Assembly (NCBI GenBank): GCA_036850795.1
Contig: JAAECO010000003.1
Location: 3,720,001 to 3,784,000, forward strand
DNA length: 64,000 bases
Direction: 5' to 3'
Origin: Cordyceps javanica
Lineage: Eukaryota; Ascomycota; Sordariomycetes; Hypocreales; Cordycipitaceae
Part shown: positions 9,874 through 22,107 of the stretch, piece after piece
How the letters are laid out: every line of letters starts with the position of its first letter
Numbering within the stretch: the stretch's first letter is position 1
Translations under genes and position numbers: made by a program
Notes under the pieces: generated by a model
The model's database searches: none
What the model was told of the DNA's origin: nothing
The model's input: the letters and a program-made list of their open reading frames with translations, nothing else

Positions 9874-11065
9874 GCCACGGCCGGCCCGTTTTCCTACCTA
9901 CTGCTCAGACCCCAAATATACTTAGTATAGCCACCAACCTACCATGAAACAACTTGCACTCCAGTCTCTCTGATTTTTATTTCCAATTCTCCCGGAAATC
10001 AACCCCGAGTAAGAAAACCCTCCGCCCTATCAGTCATCAAGCACTCCACTCAGTACGGATACTGACTACATTTCATCATTTCGGTACCCGTGCCGCGCCC
10101 TCGCCCTGCTGCCTGCCCACCCCCACCCCAAACGTTGCGACCCGCCCGCCAGGTGCAGGGCTGACTGACAGACGCCGCATGGCAGGCCAGGCTGGCCGCA
10201 TTTCCGATTTTCCTCCCCCATGTTTAATATTAGACTTGTCAATATAATGATTGATGAAAGAAAAAAAAAACAGGAGAAAGAAGAAAGGATCCACAATCAT
10301 CTAACTTCCCATGGCCCCATCCCGACTACGGAGTACCAAAAGCTATTACTCAGTACACAAATTGGCCCCGCGGGTTTGCCCTCCGCCCGCCGCCCCTGGT
10401 TATACGGACAAAGGATCAATCTCCATCTGTCAGGTTTCCGTCACTGAGAGTCATGACCAGCCGATCAAGGACGTTGCCCAATTTTTTGGGTCTTTGCTAC
10501 TTACTCAGTACAATGTAACCCCCCATTCATCTTTCCTCAATCGTCCTGTAGGCCTTTTCACTGGAGTCACATCCAGGCCTCACTCCCCGTCCCCGTCGCA
10601 CAGACAATCGCTGGTACACAACATATCAGATGAACTCATGCACTTGGAGCTTAATTTTATTTTTAATTCTTCAGCTAGACGTATAACCAATTCCAGTGCA
10701 TTTATTTATTTATTTTTTTCCCTTTTTCAAAAAAGAAAAAAAAAAGTTGAAAACTTACTCACCCCTGCCCTTTCGTAGAGCTGCACTAAAACCCAACTGT
10801 AGGAGCACCTTTGCTGTCCATGCTGATTTCATCACTTGTACAGGAAGTGCGTGTGAATATTATATGCAACATTGCTTTGACGCGAGGCCAAAATGTTAGA
10901 CTCGTAGCAAAAGACGGAAAAGCGCTGCCGCCAGCCAGTGCGAAAAAAAAAGAAAACAAAAAGGAAAAAGCAATCCCTCAGTCTACCAAGCTGGTAATGT
11001 AACTGGGGGTTTTTTTACATCTATTTTATATCTATTTTGTTTGTCTCTTTTTTTCTCTTCAATTT
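9874..11065. other. Intergenic region without a recognised gene
   Basis: It lies between the start of the unknown gene and the 3' end of the thioesterase gene, both on the minus strand. It contains T-rich and A-rich low-complexity patches (10700-10750, 10945-10975, 11008-11060). Small frames have no domain. Confidence 0.55.
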
Positions 11066-12137
11066 TTACATCTTGGCTCCCTTCTCCCGACCCTTGTTGT
11101 CAAGCCGGACCACGCCCTCCTGCATGCAGCTCGCCAGCAGCGTCCCGTCGGCCGCGAAAATCTTTTGCAGCACGAAGCCGCGGCCGTCGCCGCTCCAGGG
11201 GCTCTGCATCTCGCTCAGCATCCACTCGTCGGCGCGCACCCGCCGGGGCTCGTGGAAGTAGATGCTGTGGTCCAGGCTGACCATCATGCCCAGCTTGGGC
11301 CGCGCCTCCCACGCGGCCACGTAGTCGTCGCCGTCGCCGCCCTCGTCACTACTGCTGCCTCCGCTGCCTCCGTTGCCTCCGCTGCCTCCGCTGCCGCTGC
11401 CGCCCGTGAAGCCGTCGCTCTCCAGGATATTCATCACCTGCGTGCGCACATTCTCCGGCAGGTCCGGCACGTCGGACGGCGCAAACGGCATCCGCCACAG
11501 CCGGTGCAGCCGCGACACGGTCCCGATGAACCAGCTGTCCGACATGTACGCCAGCGCGTTGAGGTGCGCCTGGTGCCCGCCGTCGGGGGAGATGCGGCCG
11601 CGCATGCGCGACCAGCGCAGGTGCCGCCGCTGGTCCATGGGCACCGACTTGTCATCGTCATTGACCTCGCCCCGCGGCACCGTCAGCGACTGCACCGGCC
11701 CGTGCCTCTCCCACTCGGCCTCCCCGTCCCAGTCCTCGGGCGGCGCCGTCACGCCCGCCGGCAGCGCCGCCGCGTGGTGCACCTGGCCCTCGCCCGCGCT
11801 GCCCTCGCGCGTAAACGAAATCGTCGTCGTGAAGATGCACCGCCCGCGCTGTCGCGCCTGCACCGTCCGCGTCGCAAACGACCGCCCGTCGCGCACCCGC
11901 TCCACGTGGAACAGGATCGGCGTCGTCCCGGACCCGGCCAGCAGAAAGTAGCAGTGGCACGAGTGCACGAGAAAGTCGGCCGGCACCGTCTTTTGCGCCG
12001 ACGCCAGGCACTGCGCAATCACGGACCCTCCGTAGATGCCCCGCGCCCCCGGCGGGTGCCACGGTTCGCGTGTGTTGGTAAAGATGTCCTGTGAGTTTTG
12101 GTGCCGTGGTTAGAACTTGGTCAAAAAGAGGTGCATG

Positions 12138-12169
<32 letters not shown>

Positions 12170-12372
12170 CTTTCGAGTCTGTGCTCCATTGCAACAGTAA
12201 ACAGCCTTGGCAGTGCGGGAAAACAGTCAATAGAGGCCCAAACACGTACAGGTCCCAGGACGGCCAGCTCCGTCACCTCCAGCACATTTTCAATCGGCGC
12301 CTTGTTCGGGTCCGGAGGCGGTGGCCGTAGCAGCGTTGTCCGCTCGTCCCACGGAGGTTTCGTATCGGGCAT
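11066..12372 (-). CDS. Acyl-CoA thioesterase II (TesB-like), probably peroxisomal
   Basis: Two exons, 12372-12250 and 12088-11066, give 381 residues. The N-terminal hot-dog domain reads LEVTELAVLGP|DIFTNTREPWHPPGARGIYGGSVIAQ, the typical TesB/PTE opening, with the splice inside it. VHSCHCYFLLAGS and RSFATRTVQARQ follow. The second hot-dog domain has ALAYMSDSWFIGT and the conserved MMVSLDHSIYFHEP. The family hydrolyses fatty acyl-CoA to free acid and CoA. The last three residues, AKM, fit the PTS1 consensus [SAC][KRH][LM], which suggests peroxisomal import and a role in beta-oxidation or acyl-CoA control. An unusual 27-residue Gly/Ser/Asp-rich insert (GGSGSGGSGGNGG...) lies between PENVRTQVMNILES and the final domain, probably a surface loop. 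The 161-nt intron contains a CT dinucleotide run. Confidence 0.92.
12143..12169. repeat. CT dinucleotide microsatellite in thioesterase intron
   Basis: About 13 CT units on the plus strand (GA on the coding strand), inside the only intron of the thioesterase gene. Confidence 0.85.
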
Positions 12373-13478
12373 GCTTTTTTTGTGCTTGTTTGTATTTGTC
12401 TTTTTTTTTTTTTTGCCTCTAGTTACGAATCGCTGTCGTAAAACGGCCAGTGCATGTAATACCACCAGGTGATGATGATTGGCTGGCCGGCGCTTGACGT
12501 GTCGCTTCGAAGAAAAAATGGGTGTTTATAAAAAAAAAGAGGTAAAAGGACGAGAAATAATATGGTCGGCTGTAGTTTGTAAGAGCGATGACGTTATTGT
12601 GCAAGTGGACAAGAGGAACAAAAAAAAAGGGATGATGTGAAATTTGGGGCGGGCCGAGCTTTTTGGGTTGTAGCAATGCCACCATTTATTTGTCGCTTGA
12701 TTTAGCCGAGGCACTGACTGAAGACCGACGGACTGACTGACTGACTGATGGAGATGGGATGCTGGTTTCGCCAATGGCTGGCTGACGGGCCAAGTAACTA
12801 GGTAGTTGGTTGGCTGACTGGCTGGCAGCCTAGTAGGAGTGCCCGGTTTGCCAATGATCAAGACCGTTATTTATCAGGGAATCATTGCGACACCAACAGA
12901 GCTGGGAGAGCTGGCCCCGAGTAACTGCCAACTACTTACAGTACCTAATAAGTGCCAAGTTAGGTAGTTGACCTGATTGTCAAAACTGGGCCGGCCTTGT
13001 CGGGAAACCTGCCGCGGACTTGCTCCTTTCCCTCGGTTCTGGGCGGGGCCGGTCGTCTCGGCCATTAGTTATTATTAGTATTAGCAATCCCTCTTTGCGC
13101 CTTGCTTGCTTGCTTAATGGTGCACTTGTTTCCCCGGACTTTTTCATGCATCGGCCACCAATCAAAAGCTAGCTATGTGCTCCTCCCAGCTTTTCTTGCT
13201 GACGTTCCATCTACAAAAAAACTCCGTTCACCCTGGGCCCCCCCGACGGCCGCACGGGTACCTGGATCCCGCCTTTGACTGGCCAGATTGACCAGCGCGC
13301 CACGCACACGGCATGCAAATAGCAGTCACTTTGAATCAGTAATTGGTCAACAATGCCACCCGTCTCCTCTTTCTTGATTGATAACCATGCACGTCAATTG
13401 CCATCTACTGCCATCTACTGCTATCTACGCATGCTCCCTGTGTGCTAGCTAGCCTCTCGACTGCCATCACATCATACC
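12373..13478. other. Intergenic region without a recognised gene
   Basis: Upstream of the thioesterase and downstream of the Osh1-type gene. It contains GACT direct repeats (12728-12750), TTGGCTGACTGGCTGGC-type repeats (12770-12830), a CTTG run near 13100 and a CCATCTACTG direct repeat at about 13399-13428. No gene is seen. Confidence 0.55.
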
Positions 13479-16400
13479 CTACTCTTCCGCAGGCTCTGCC
13501 TCGTCCTGAAAGATGGGCTCCAGGCCTGCCCAGACATCCGCATCACCATGCGGTCCGGCCTTTTCACGCTTCTTCCAGTACTCGTGGTTGAACTGCCAGT
13601 ACGGCTCGCCCGTCACCTCGCAGCGTGCTCTGCTGAACCATGCCGGCGTAAAGTGCTCCCCCTTCTGCTCACGCTTGCGCCGCCGCGCCCGCTGGTTCTC
13701 CTCCAGCCGGTTCTTCTCCGTCGCCGCAAAGTCGTATTCGCCGTCCTCCATCGCACGCTGGTCCGGTCTCAGTCGTGAATCCGTAGGCGCAATCCACTCC
13801 CGTAGCTTATCATCGATGTGGTTGAATGTGAGCACGAATGGCGTCAGGTTGAAGGGGATCCCGGTAGGTCGCTCGTTCGCCTGCCACACCAGGTACGCCC
13901 GGTTCGGGTCCGTCATGCCCCCGCTGTGGACCTGTTCATCGCTGCTCCCCTTGCCTGAAGCGTCGAGGTTGGCTTCGTAACCCGGCGTCAGGCGCGCGTA
14001 CAGTTTCGAATTCCATCGGCCGCCCATGCTGAAGCGCACTCCACCATCCGCATCCATGACCTTGCCCGCAACCTGGTATGCACTAGACACCTTCCAGCCC
14101 CGAGGCTTCATCTCGAGAATTGCAACCTCGCCTGTTGTCCAGTTCTTCACCTCCATGGTGCCATAGTGATCAATCGTAGGATTGCCAGTGATGATGCCAA
14201 TGACTGACGAGGTGACCTTCTTCCACGAGTAAAAGTCTTCCTTGCCACCGCTTGTAGGCCTGACCCTGAGGAACCAAGTGCCCAGGTGGGCGACGTCAAA
14301 GGACTTGCCATAGAACTTGGACTTGACATTCGACTCTCCCCAGTAGGTCCAGTTGGGAGATTCGGCCCACGCTGCACCTATGGGCGGGTGGTGGCTGACC
14401 TGCTCCGTAAAGAAGCGGTAGTTCTTGTCGGGACGAACATATTCGAAAGTCTCTCCAAGTAGAGGATTAAAGGGTTTGGCTACACGTCCAATACTCGACG
14501 CGTATTCACTAGCAGCAAACGCAGCGACGTAGATCAGACGCTCTAGGGAGTCGGGGCGGGAAGCCGCCATGTCCAGGAGGTCAGAATACTCCATGTCCTC
14601 GCCACATCGGTACAGCAGGGACGTGGGCTCGTTAAAGGACACGGGCAACGTCATCTTGGTCATGTCCTTGCCAATCATCGATTTGAGAATACCCTGTAAA
14701 GTGTTAGACTAGCGTCACTGTTGCAGGCCTGCAAAGAACTAACCCATAGAGAAATTTTGGGACGATCATCCGCGTCCATCTTGAGCCGGTGTCGGATGCC
14801 ATTCTCATAGCCCTTGAACGACGGGCTAAGATCCATGCTGGACGAGACCACGGCTTGCGGTTCGGTGGGCTGTGACTCGGGAAGCTCGGTGACCTCCACC
14901 TCACCAGAATCGACTGCATCAAAGAACTCCTCCCCGTCGTCGGAATCAGAATCGGAAAAGTCCGCGACTTGATCGAGCGCTGTCTTCTGCCGCGTGATGC
15001 TGCGGATGCCAGGCGACGTAGGAGCGACCTGGACATCCTCTAGCGCCTTTTCCAACACGGGAGTTCCCTCCAGGGGTGTGCTTCCCTCCATGACTTCACG
15101 TAGAGCCTTCTTGGTAAGCTTGCGCTTCTTCTCTGATTCATCCACGCGGGCTTCGAGAACCTCCTGTTCACGTGCAACCTGAGCCATGCTCTCTTCCCAC
15201 ATCTGCCGCATATTGGTTTCGCGCTCAAGTTTGTATTTCCAAAATGCATCACGATCCTTGGAGATCCTCAAAAGATCTCCAATGAGACCCGTCATGCTGC
15301 GAATAGCTGCGTCGTATGTTGAAAGAGCCTGTGTGACCTTGGTATCGGAGAGGGGGGTAGCAGGGCGCTGGGACAGCTCAGCCATGAGAGCATTGTGAAC
15401 GCCCGTCATTGTCTCGAGCTGCAGCTTGGCAGACTGCGCGGTAATGTTGAGAGCGTCCTTGGTCGCCCTGGGGTCTTGGCGTACGCTATGTTCGTCGTAG
15501 TCGTCGTCGTCTTCCTCTCCAATCATCACGGCGGCGCCATCGTTAGCGCGCGACACTCCACCATCGGTTGTAGCATCCAACGCGTCTTCTTCGTCGACAC
15601 TACCAGTAGTACTCGCTCTGGTGACATCATTCTTTTGTGGGGAGAGCTTGGCGCTTGAGACTGAGCGCGTCGGCAGGTGGGAGCTACTTTGGCGGCGATC
15701 GGAGATGCTCGCACTCTCGCTATGTGATTCCTGTACCGAAAGGGCATTGGGATCGGCCTTGGCCTGACGGAGAAGCTCGGCATTTCGAGCTGTCTGCTTC
15801 TCCTCCTCCTTGGCCTGATCCTTTGTCCACTGGATCGAGTTGTTGAGGGCCCAGAACCAACGCTTCGCCTCGACTTCGTGGTTAGCTTTGAGCGTGTACT
15901 TGACCGAGGACTTGCCAATGATTTCAAACTTGGTCTTCTCATCAGGGCTCATATGAAGTCTAGCGATGCGCATATTGATAGCGCCACGACAAGCGGAACC
16001 GGCATCATCCTGATGCTTGTAGTAACTCAACACTCCATCCTCAAGAACAAACCATCGCAATTGGTAGCCCTTGCGGTAATTGGTCCATTTCTTGAGGTAA
16101 CCCTTCATCTCGCGGGCTTCCTTGCCAGCTACGAGCTCGCCACCGGCACCGGCAGCTGTGCCTTGTGTTGCAGCCTGACCGAGTACAGCCTTTTCCTGAA
16201 TACCCCTCTGCGCGGCCACGGCAGCGGGAGACTTTTTGAGAATGGACTTGATGGAATCGTCATGGGAGATGGACTGCGCCAGCTTGCCTTTGCGGTCACG
16301 GCGAAAGGGGTCGGCGCCATGGAGAAGCAAGACTTGAATAAGAGCGATGTTCTTCTGGCGCGCAGCTTCGTGGAGCAGGGTGCCGCCAGTCTGCAGAGTA

Positions 16401-17545
16401 GCAGGCTCGGACACGAACTCGGGGCTATTGATGTCAAGCACAGCCTTGAGGCGAGGCTCCTCAAGGACCTGCGCTAGGGTGTCGTAGTCACCCTTGGCAA
16501 TGAGCTCCTGAACCTGTCGTACTTTTGAGTCGGTAAAAAGCGAGCGCGACAGCTGAAGAAGCTGAAATATTTCGGGGGTTTTGGCGAGATCGATGGGGAA
16601 CTTGCCCTGTAGGTTGACGAGGGCTTCGTTGATGCCCTTTTGCTCAAGGAGAAGCTTCACAGCGGCAGTGCGGCCGTGGCTAGCAGCAATATGAAGGGGG
16701 GTATTACCGTCCCGGTCACGCGCATTGACATCGATCATTCCGGCTCCATCAGACAGGACATATTCGATGACGGGAAACTCGGCGCACTGGATGGCGAGGT
16801 GGAGGACGGTTGTATCGTCAAGAGCTGGCGGTGCGGTGGTGGCGGAGGTGGCATTGGAGGATACGCTGGCGCGGCGGGCGCCATCAGCAGACTCGCGAAT
16901 GATTTTTGAAATGGCAGCCGTGTCGCCGTTGCGTAGGGCCTCAACAACGCGAAACTTCCTGACAGACTGCTCAAGGCTGGGAACCTTGTCATGAGCGGGG
17001 GCTGCCGGCTTCATGACGGGCGGCGCTTGCTGCAGCGGGGGCTGCTGCTGCTGCTGTTGTTGTGTTTGTTGATGTTGGGAGGGTGTTCTACTCAAGGAGA
17101 GCTTGCTTGTGTGAGAAATGGCGCGCGAAAGAGGTAGAATCGAGGAGGAGTGCTTGGTAGGTGCTGCGCCTCCAGCAGTGGAGCGAGAGTCGTCGGAGCC
17201 CGACTCTTCGTCGCGGGTGTCTCGTCGTCTGAGCAAGGCGAGGGCTACCGAAGATCTGGAACGCTTGTGCGTACTATTTGATGGAAAAGAGAAGGGAAAC
17301 AGAGTCAGCCTTGCGATCGGGACCGGAAAGGATGAACGGGGCGGGGGAGAGACTATCAAGGCGGGATGGCGATTGAACGACCACTTGAGCAGTGTGGTCG
17401 GTCGGTTGGTCCACTACGCGCCTAGGAAACAAGCATGTGGACTGACGGAAGGGGACGAGAGTTCAAGTAACCGAGGAGGGTCAAGTGCAGCTGCTCGCCA
17501 TGGCGAACCTGAGAAAGTCACGTACCTATCACCAGCGTCCGACAT
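13479..17545 (-). CDS. Osh1/Swh1-type oxysterol-binding protein (ankyrin, PH, FFAT, ORD)
   Basis: Three exons, 17545-17526 (only 20 nt, MSDAGDS), 17273-14744 and 14693-13479, give 1254 residues. Domains in order: a Ser-rich and Gln-rich N-terminus (poly-Q near residue 80), ankyrin repeats at about 160-235 and 303-331 (DGNTPLHIAASHGRT, GGTLLHEAARQ), a PH domain at about 396-487 (KGYLKKWTNYRKGYQLRWFVL), an acidic disordered region, a coiled coil around 650-750, an FFAT-like motif EEFFDAVD near 790 and the oxysterol-binding domain from about 851 with the signature EQVSHHPP near 950. The family exchanges sterol and PI4P at membrane contact sites; the FFAT motif binds the ER protein VAP and the PH domain binds phosphoinositide at Golgi or vacuole. 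The GOLD region of some Osh1 proteins is not obvious. The first exon was chosen because only the acceptor TAG|TACGC keeps the frame open into STHKRSRSS. Confidence 0.95.
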
Positions 17546-19190
17546 GTTGAAGTCTGATCGATTGGCCCTGTATTTGCTTTGTTGGGCTGTAAGAGCGATT
17601 GTTAATTTCACCGAAGAATTTTGGTTTAATTTACTGCCCCTAATTTCGCAGCAGCCCTTTTGGAGGAGGGGGGGGTGTCTCTTTGTCGAAGATGAGGGGC
17701 AGCGACCAGGCCAGGTTAGGCCAGGCCTCGCAGGGCCAGGAGCTACTTAGCTCCCTTGCGGAGCTGATGAGCTGGGTGCAACAGCTCGAGGCGGGCCGAG
17801 GGAAGGCGGTCTGTCGTGCCAGGAACGCTAGGTACGCATTGCGCCCATGATGACAGCAGCGCGCAGTGGGACGGTGGAACAAGGAATGAGAACAAGACCA
17901 GACAGGGACTGATAAGAACTGACCTGGGCGGGAATACTAAGGCAAGTACCAACAAGAGCCCAGAGCTGGCTGGCTGCTTGGACTGGCAGAAAGTGGTGGG
18001 CCAGAGTGGTGTGGATGATGGAAAGCTTAAGCAGCGACCAGGCTAGACGCACGCACAATCAAAGAGGTCGGGTAACCGCTGAATGGTAAGTTTGATGGCG
18101 GCACTAATGTAGACCCTGTGCTCAAGTAACCGGCTCGATATCAGTGACGACGACGACGATGGTGGTGATGGTGATGATGGAGGAACTACGGTGGTGGGTG
18201 CAAGGCGGAGGCGGGGCGTTGAGGTGCTCCAACTAGCAGCATCACAAACGCAGCATTTTCCACCACATTTTCCACCACGACATTTACACCACTCACCACC
18301 ACAAATATCAGATCACGCCGAATTCTGACGGTCCTGAAGGCGTAACAGCTCGTGGCTCGACAGCAAGTGGCGCAAACTGGCGCACATTGACGGCCTCTTA
18401 CCTCTACGGCGTACTGGCCTTGGGGGGCGCTGGTCACAGCCAAATGCAGCCACCCCTGGCACGTTGATGCGTAGAGGCTGCCAGCGCCGCAGCAATGACG
18501 TCTGCTTCCTGCATCGTTCGGCACAAGGCTAGCCGCTTTGGTGCAGATACTATGCCGATCATTGGTTCGCACAGCACGGATAACCACTGCAACTGTTTAG
18601 AGTTCAGGTACTTGGCATCCCTTGGGTAAACTCGCTGCGCCCGCAGGCGAAGCCAGAGAAGCCCACGTCCGACATGGGGGTTTGTTAGTTTGCACCATGC
18701 AACTTCAATCGACCGACCACCCAAACAGTGAAAAATCAGTAAAAATCCCGGAACTGTGAAAAACCTGTCATTTGCTCATCCAGATCTGTCAGATCCTTGC
18801 TAATCGGGTGGACCATGTCAGTAACGCAATACTGCACTGTCGTACAGCTGGTTGCCGCAATTCGCCCTCTGCTGATGACGAACATGGCTTTACCCAAAAA
18901 AAAAAAAAAAAAAAGGCCACAAGCATTTCTTCTGTCAAGTCTGCTTTTTCTCAAGCGGCTCTTGGCGTTCTCCTATTCCGGACGAAATACAGCTCTCTCT
19001 CTCTCCGCCTTGCGAGTCTCAATCACGTACCAGATATGGAGGGATGTTTCTCTCCTCAGCCCTCATTTTCAGCTTCATCTCCGAAAGAAAGGTGTGCTTC
19101 TAAACAATATCTAATCCATGGCCACCATTGCAGGCTTGGGTATATTAGTAAGTCGTCAAGGTAGGTCGATGGCTAGACAAACCCATTCTA
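17546..19190. other. Long intergenic region without a recognised gene
   Basis: Upstream of the Osh1-type gene, ending at the 3' end of the NLR-like pseudogene. It contains CCAGG-rich direct repeats (17705-17740), a GAC/GAT trinucleotide region (about 18145-18180), CCACCA-rich sequence (18255-18305) and a 17-base A run near 18898-18914. No coding frame has recognisable features. Confidence 0.55.
18145..18180. repeat. GAC/GAT/GGT trinucleotide repeat region
   Basis: An imperfect trinucleotide run of GAC, then mixed GAT, GGT and GAT units. Confidence 0.7.
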
Positions 19191-21754
19191 CTACAAGTCA
19201 AGATCACTCGGTTTTTCCAGAACCGCGCTCATCATGCCTTTTTTTCCAGCGAACCAAGTATGCGGTAGAAAAAATTGCCTTGTTGTTCGGTCTTCATTGG
19301 TCGTCCAGAAATACAAAAGCGCCATGTCGTGCTGCTCTCTCAGATCCATGGAACAAATCCACGAATCTTTGTTCATGAACACGAGGGCTCCCGATTGATT
19401 CACCCCCAGAGTTTGTGATATTTCCATGGGCCTCGTATCCACTTCACATAGCTTCAGTGCTTTGTTTCCATCGTGCAGACCTCGAGCTGTTTGGTTCGAC
19501 GCAAAGCCGGATGTTGACGTGAATGCTCCATGGACCCCCGTAACAGCTTCCTGATTTGGTTCGCTGGGATGACATGTTAATCTCTCCGCTCCTTTCAAGA
19601 CTGCGATACAAAATAAGCCCCTCGTAGGATCAAATAGCTCCAATAATAGTGTATGTGTTTCTCCCATCGAGCACATCATCGCCTTTCTGGGTCTGTATCG
19701 TCCCTCAACGCCTCAAAAATCTCAAGATGGAATACCCCAACTTCAGATGAGTCGTTCCACGCCAGAATTTTAACAGTGTGGCCGCTGAAATATAGTACAT
19801 GGTCGGTGCTCGTTGGATGGTCAATCCACCTGCGATCAACCTGGGTGGATGGTCGGGTGTTGAGCGTGCATGTATGAGACCCCTTTTCGCTGTTTATGTC
19901 GACGAATAATCAGACTCGCTCGCCGATATCAACGATTTCGATCGTTTCTTGCTCACCAACAAGTCAGTAATCGCGCCGGCCGCTTCGAGAATGACTTCCA
20001 AAACGAGCCGGGCGGCTGATGTCTTGCTCATGGCGCAATCTGACAGTTTGTACAATAGAATTCGATTGGCAACATCGATACTCAGAATTAATAGCTCATT
20101 TTTGTTTTCCCAGGCCTCTAGATGCCTGATTGCCACATTGTGCTTGTATAGCGTTCCTGCACCGCAGGAAGTACCCGTATCTTATCCTCAACGATCCGGC
20201 GCAGATCTGGCAGTGTGTCCTCCTCGGCGATTGCCAAGCTAGAAAATGAGATGCTAGGCATCAAAAGAAGTGCCTGGCTGATATTTGGCGATACTTTGAG
20301 CACTCATCCAGTGCGTCGATCACCATGTAGTGTGATGACTGAAGTTTCTTCAGCAACCCAGACTGAAAGATCATCCTCCACACTGTGCGCTCATCCATGT
20401 GCGTCATTTGAACGCCGTCGGCCACCATTTTCAATAATTCTTCGCGGCAACCTCGTTCAACATCTGCCATCTGATATGCCCAGTATCGCAGGCAGCCTTG
20501 AAGCGTAGACTTCCGCTTGTCTCCATGCTCGAAGAAAAAGAAGCTGCATGTTTTCTCGGCTTGGTGTAAATGTTCAATAATGAAGCTTGCAAGGACCGAC
20601 TTTCCACTAGCAGGTTTTCCCTTGATCCATAAGATTGTTATGTTCTGACAAGTCATCATTCATCCAATCGACGAAATCCTTTTTGCTCAAGATCCAACCA
20701 CAGGATGAGTGCTGGCGTAACTCACATAGCCGAGAAAAGTCATCGTCTAGAACATCTGCAGCTTCCAGATACTTGCCCAGTTGCTTCATATCGCGATGTT
20801 TTGTCTCCGCATCCGACTCTTGAGGGGTAACCGATACGGTGGTTGCAAGGGCATTGGCCAATAGAACGTAATTGGGATCCAATGTTGAACCAAACTTGCA
20901 TATGGAGCGATGATCTGCTGCTTTCGGCACCTGGTTCTCCTCGCAGTATCCCAGTAATGCAGACTCTGACTCAACAATGAGGGAACCGAACATTTTCATA
21001 TGCTGCGTCTCGTAAAAAGACCACAGGCTTCAATTCGAGGAAACATGCCGAAATCATCGTTGATGACTTGAATCGTAGATGATTTGGGGTCCAAATCGCC
21101 AATGTACGGTCGATCGTATGCTACCCGCAAAATGTTTTTGAGAAGCTTGGCTGAGTCGGCACCGCGATGTGGCGTCGCCAGAAAGTAGATTGCCACGAAC
21201 CTATCGGCAAGAGAACCGTGTATTGCATCATGCTTTGCCAAGATGAAGGCCTTCTTTATCACGAGACCGCCCAGACTGTGTCCAATAGCAACGATACTGG
21301 TATCAGAGTTTGCAAGATAGGGCGAGGTGCTGATGGCTGCTAGGAAACCCTCACCGAAGTGGTGGATATTGAGGCAGTCTCCTTTTCCTTTGCGATAGTC
21401 GGAACTGTACCCGTAGGTGTGTATCCGTACAGTATTGAATGCGGGGTCCTTTGGAAGCCATTCTTGGGGCCAAAAGTTTACGCCCGATGCGTTCCATGTC
21501 TTCTTTTAATCCCCGCCGAGTCCATGGACAAAGACAAAGTCGAATGTAGGGTTATCAAGACAGTGTAGCAGACTCAACCCCAGGCTTCCAGCCGACGTTT
21601 CTGGCTCGGGCCCCCAAGTATGCTCTTGAGCTTGATCTTGTACGTGAAAATAGGCCTCCAGAGATGACTGGGCTGGGGCGACTTGAGGCTGCCTGCGATA
21701 GATCCGAATCGGTGCGTTTCTGCCATCGGAAGCACTGGATTGGCGATATGCCAC
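19191..21754 (-). pseudogene. Broken NLR-like gene: alpha/beta-hydrolase + NACHT + C-terminal segment
   Basis: Pieces of one fungal NLR-type protein appear in order on the minus strand but in different frames. The N-terminal lipase/PGAP1-like part shows FDFVFVHGLGGD, then an in-frame TAA (21508-21506), then continues in the same frame through FWPQEWLPKDPAF and the nucleophile elbow GHSLGGLVIKKAF. At about 21014-21018 a T run is one base short, shifting the frame before SLIVESESALLGY. Near 20630-20645 the frame shifts again at the start of the NACHT domain, whose Walker A (GKPASGKS) and Walker B-like VIDALDEC follow. After that, homology becomes fragmentary: EDTLPDLRRIVEDKI near 20210, a helical piece at 20136-19894 that I could not place, then a C-terminal part (RRWIDHPT, RQFFLPHTWFAGK) ending at 19191. 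The family acts in non-self recognition and programmed cell death. With one nonsense change, at least two frameshifts and an apparent internal deletion, it is almost certainly dead. Confidence 0.8.
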
Positions 21755-22107
21755 TGTTAGTCGCGCTGTTTGCCAGAAACAAGATCAGGGCATCGATTTG
21801 CCATGCTGCCTGAGCTTAACCCCAGTACTCACGCGACAGAGCATGGGCCGTGCCTTTTAGACAAGAGCTCGGTCATAATCGCGTCTTGCGTTGCGTATGG
21901 GCCGAACATAGCCTGGCTGCCTGGGTCGCACAACCCCCGCTTGAGCAATCACCACTGCCATCCGCACGAGACCTGCAAACTGCAGCCAATCAGCTGAGGG
22001 CCTTCAGCTGCAGAGCTGTTCCTTTTACGCAAAAATTTTTATCCCGTCGCCATCATACCGCTTTCTCCTTCTCTCTCCTCCATTGATCTGGCAAGCACAG
22101 AACCAAG
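21755..22107. other. Short divergent region before the deaminase gene
   Basis: About 350 bases between the 5' end of the NLR relic and the deaminase start. A CT-rich stretch (22065-22085) precedes the deaminase ATG. No gene is seen. Confidence 0.5.
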
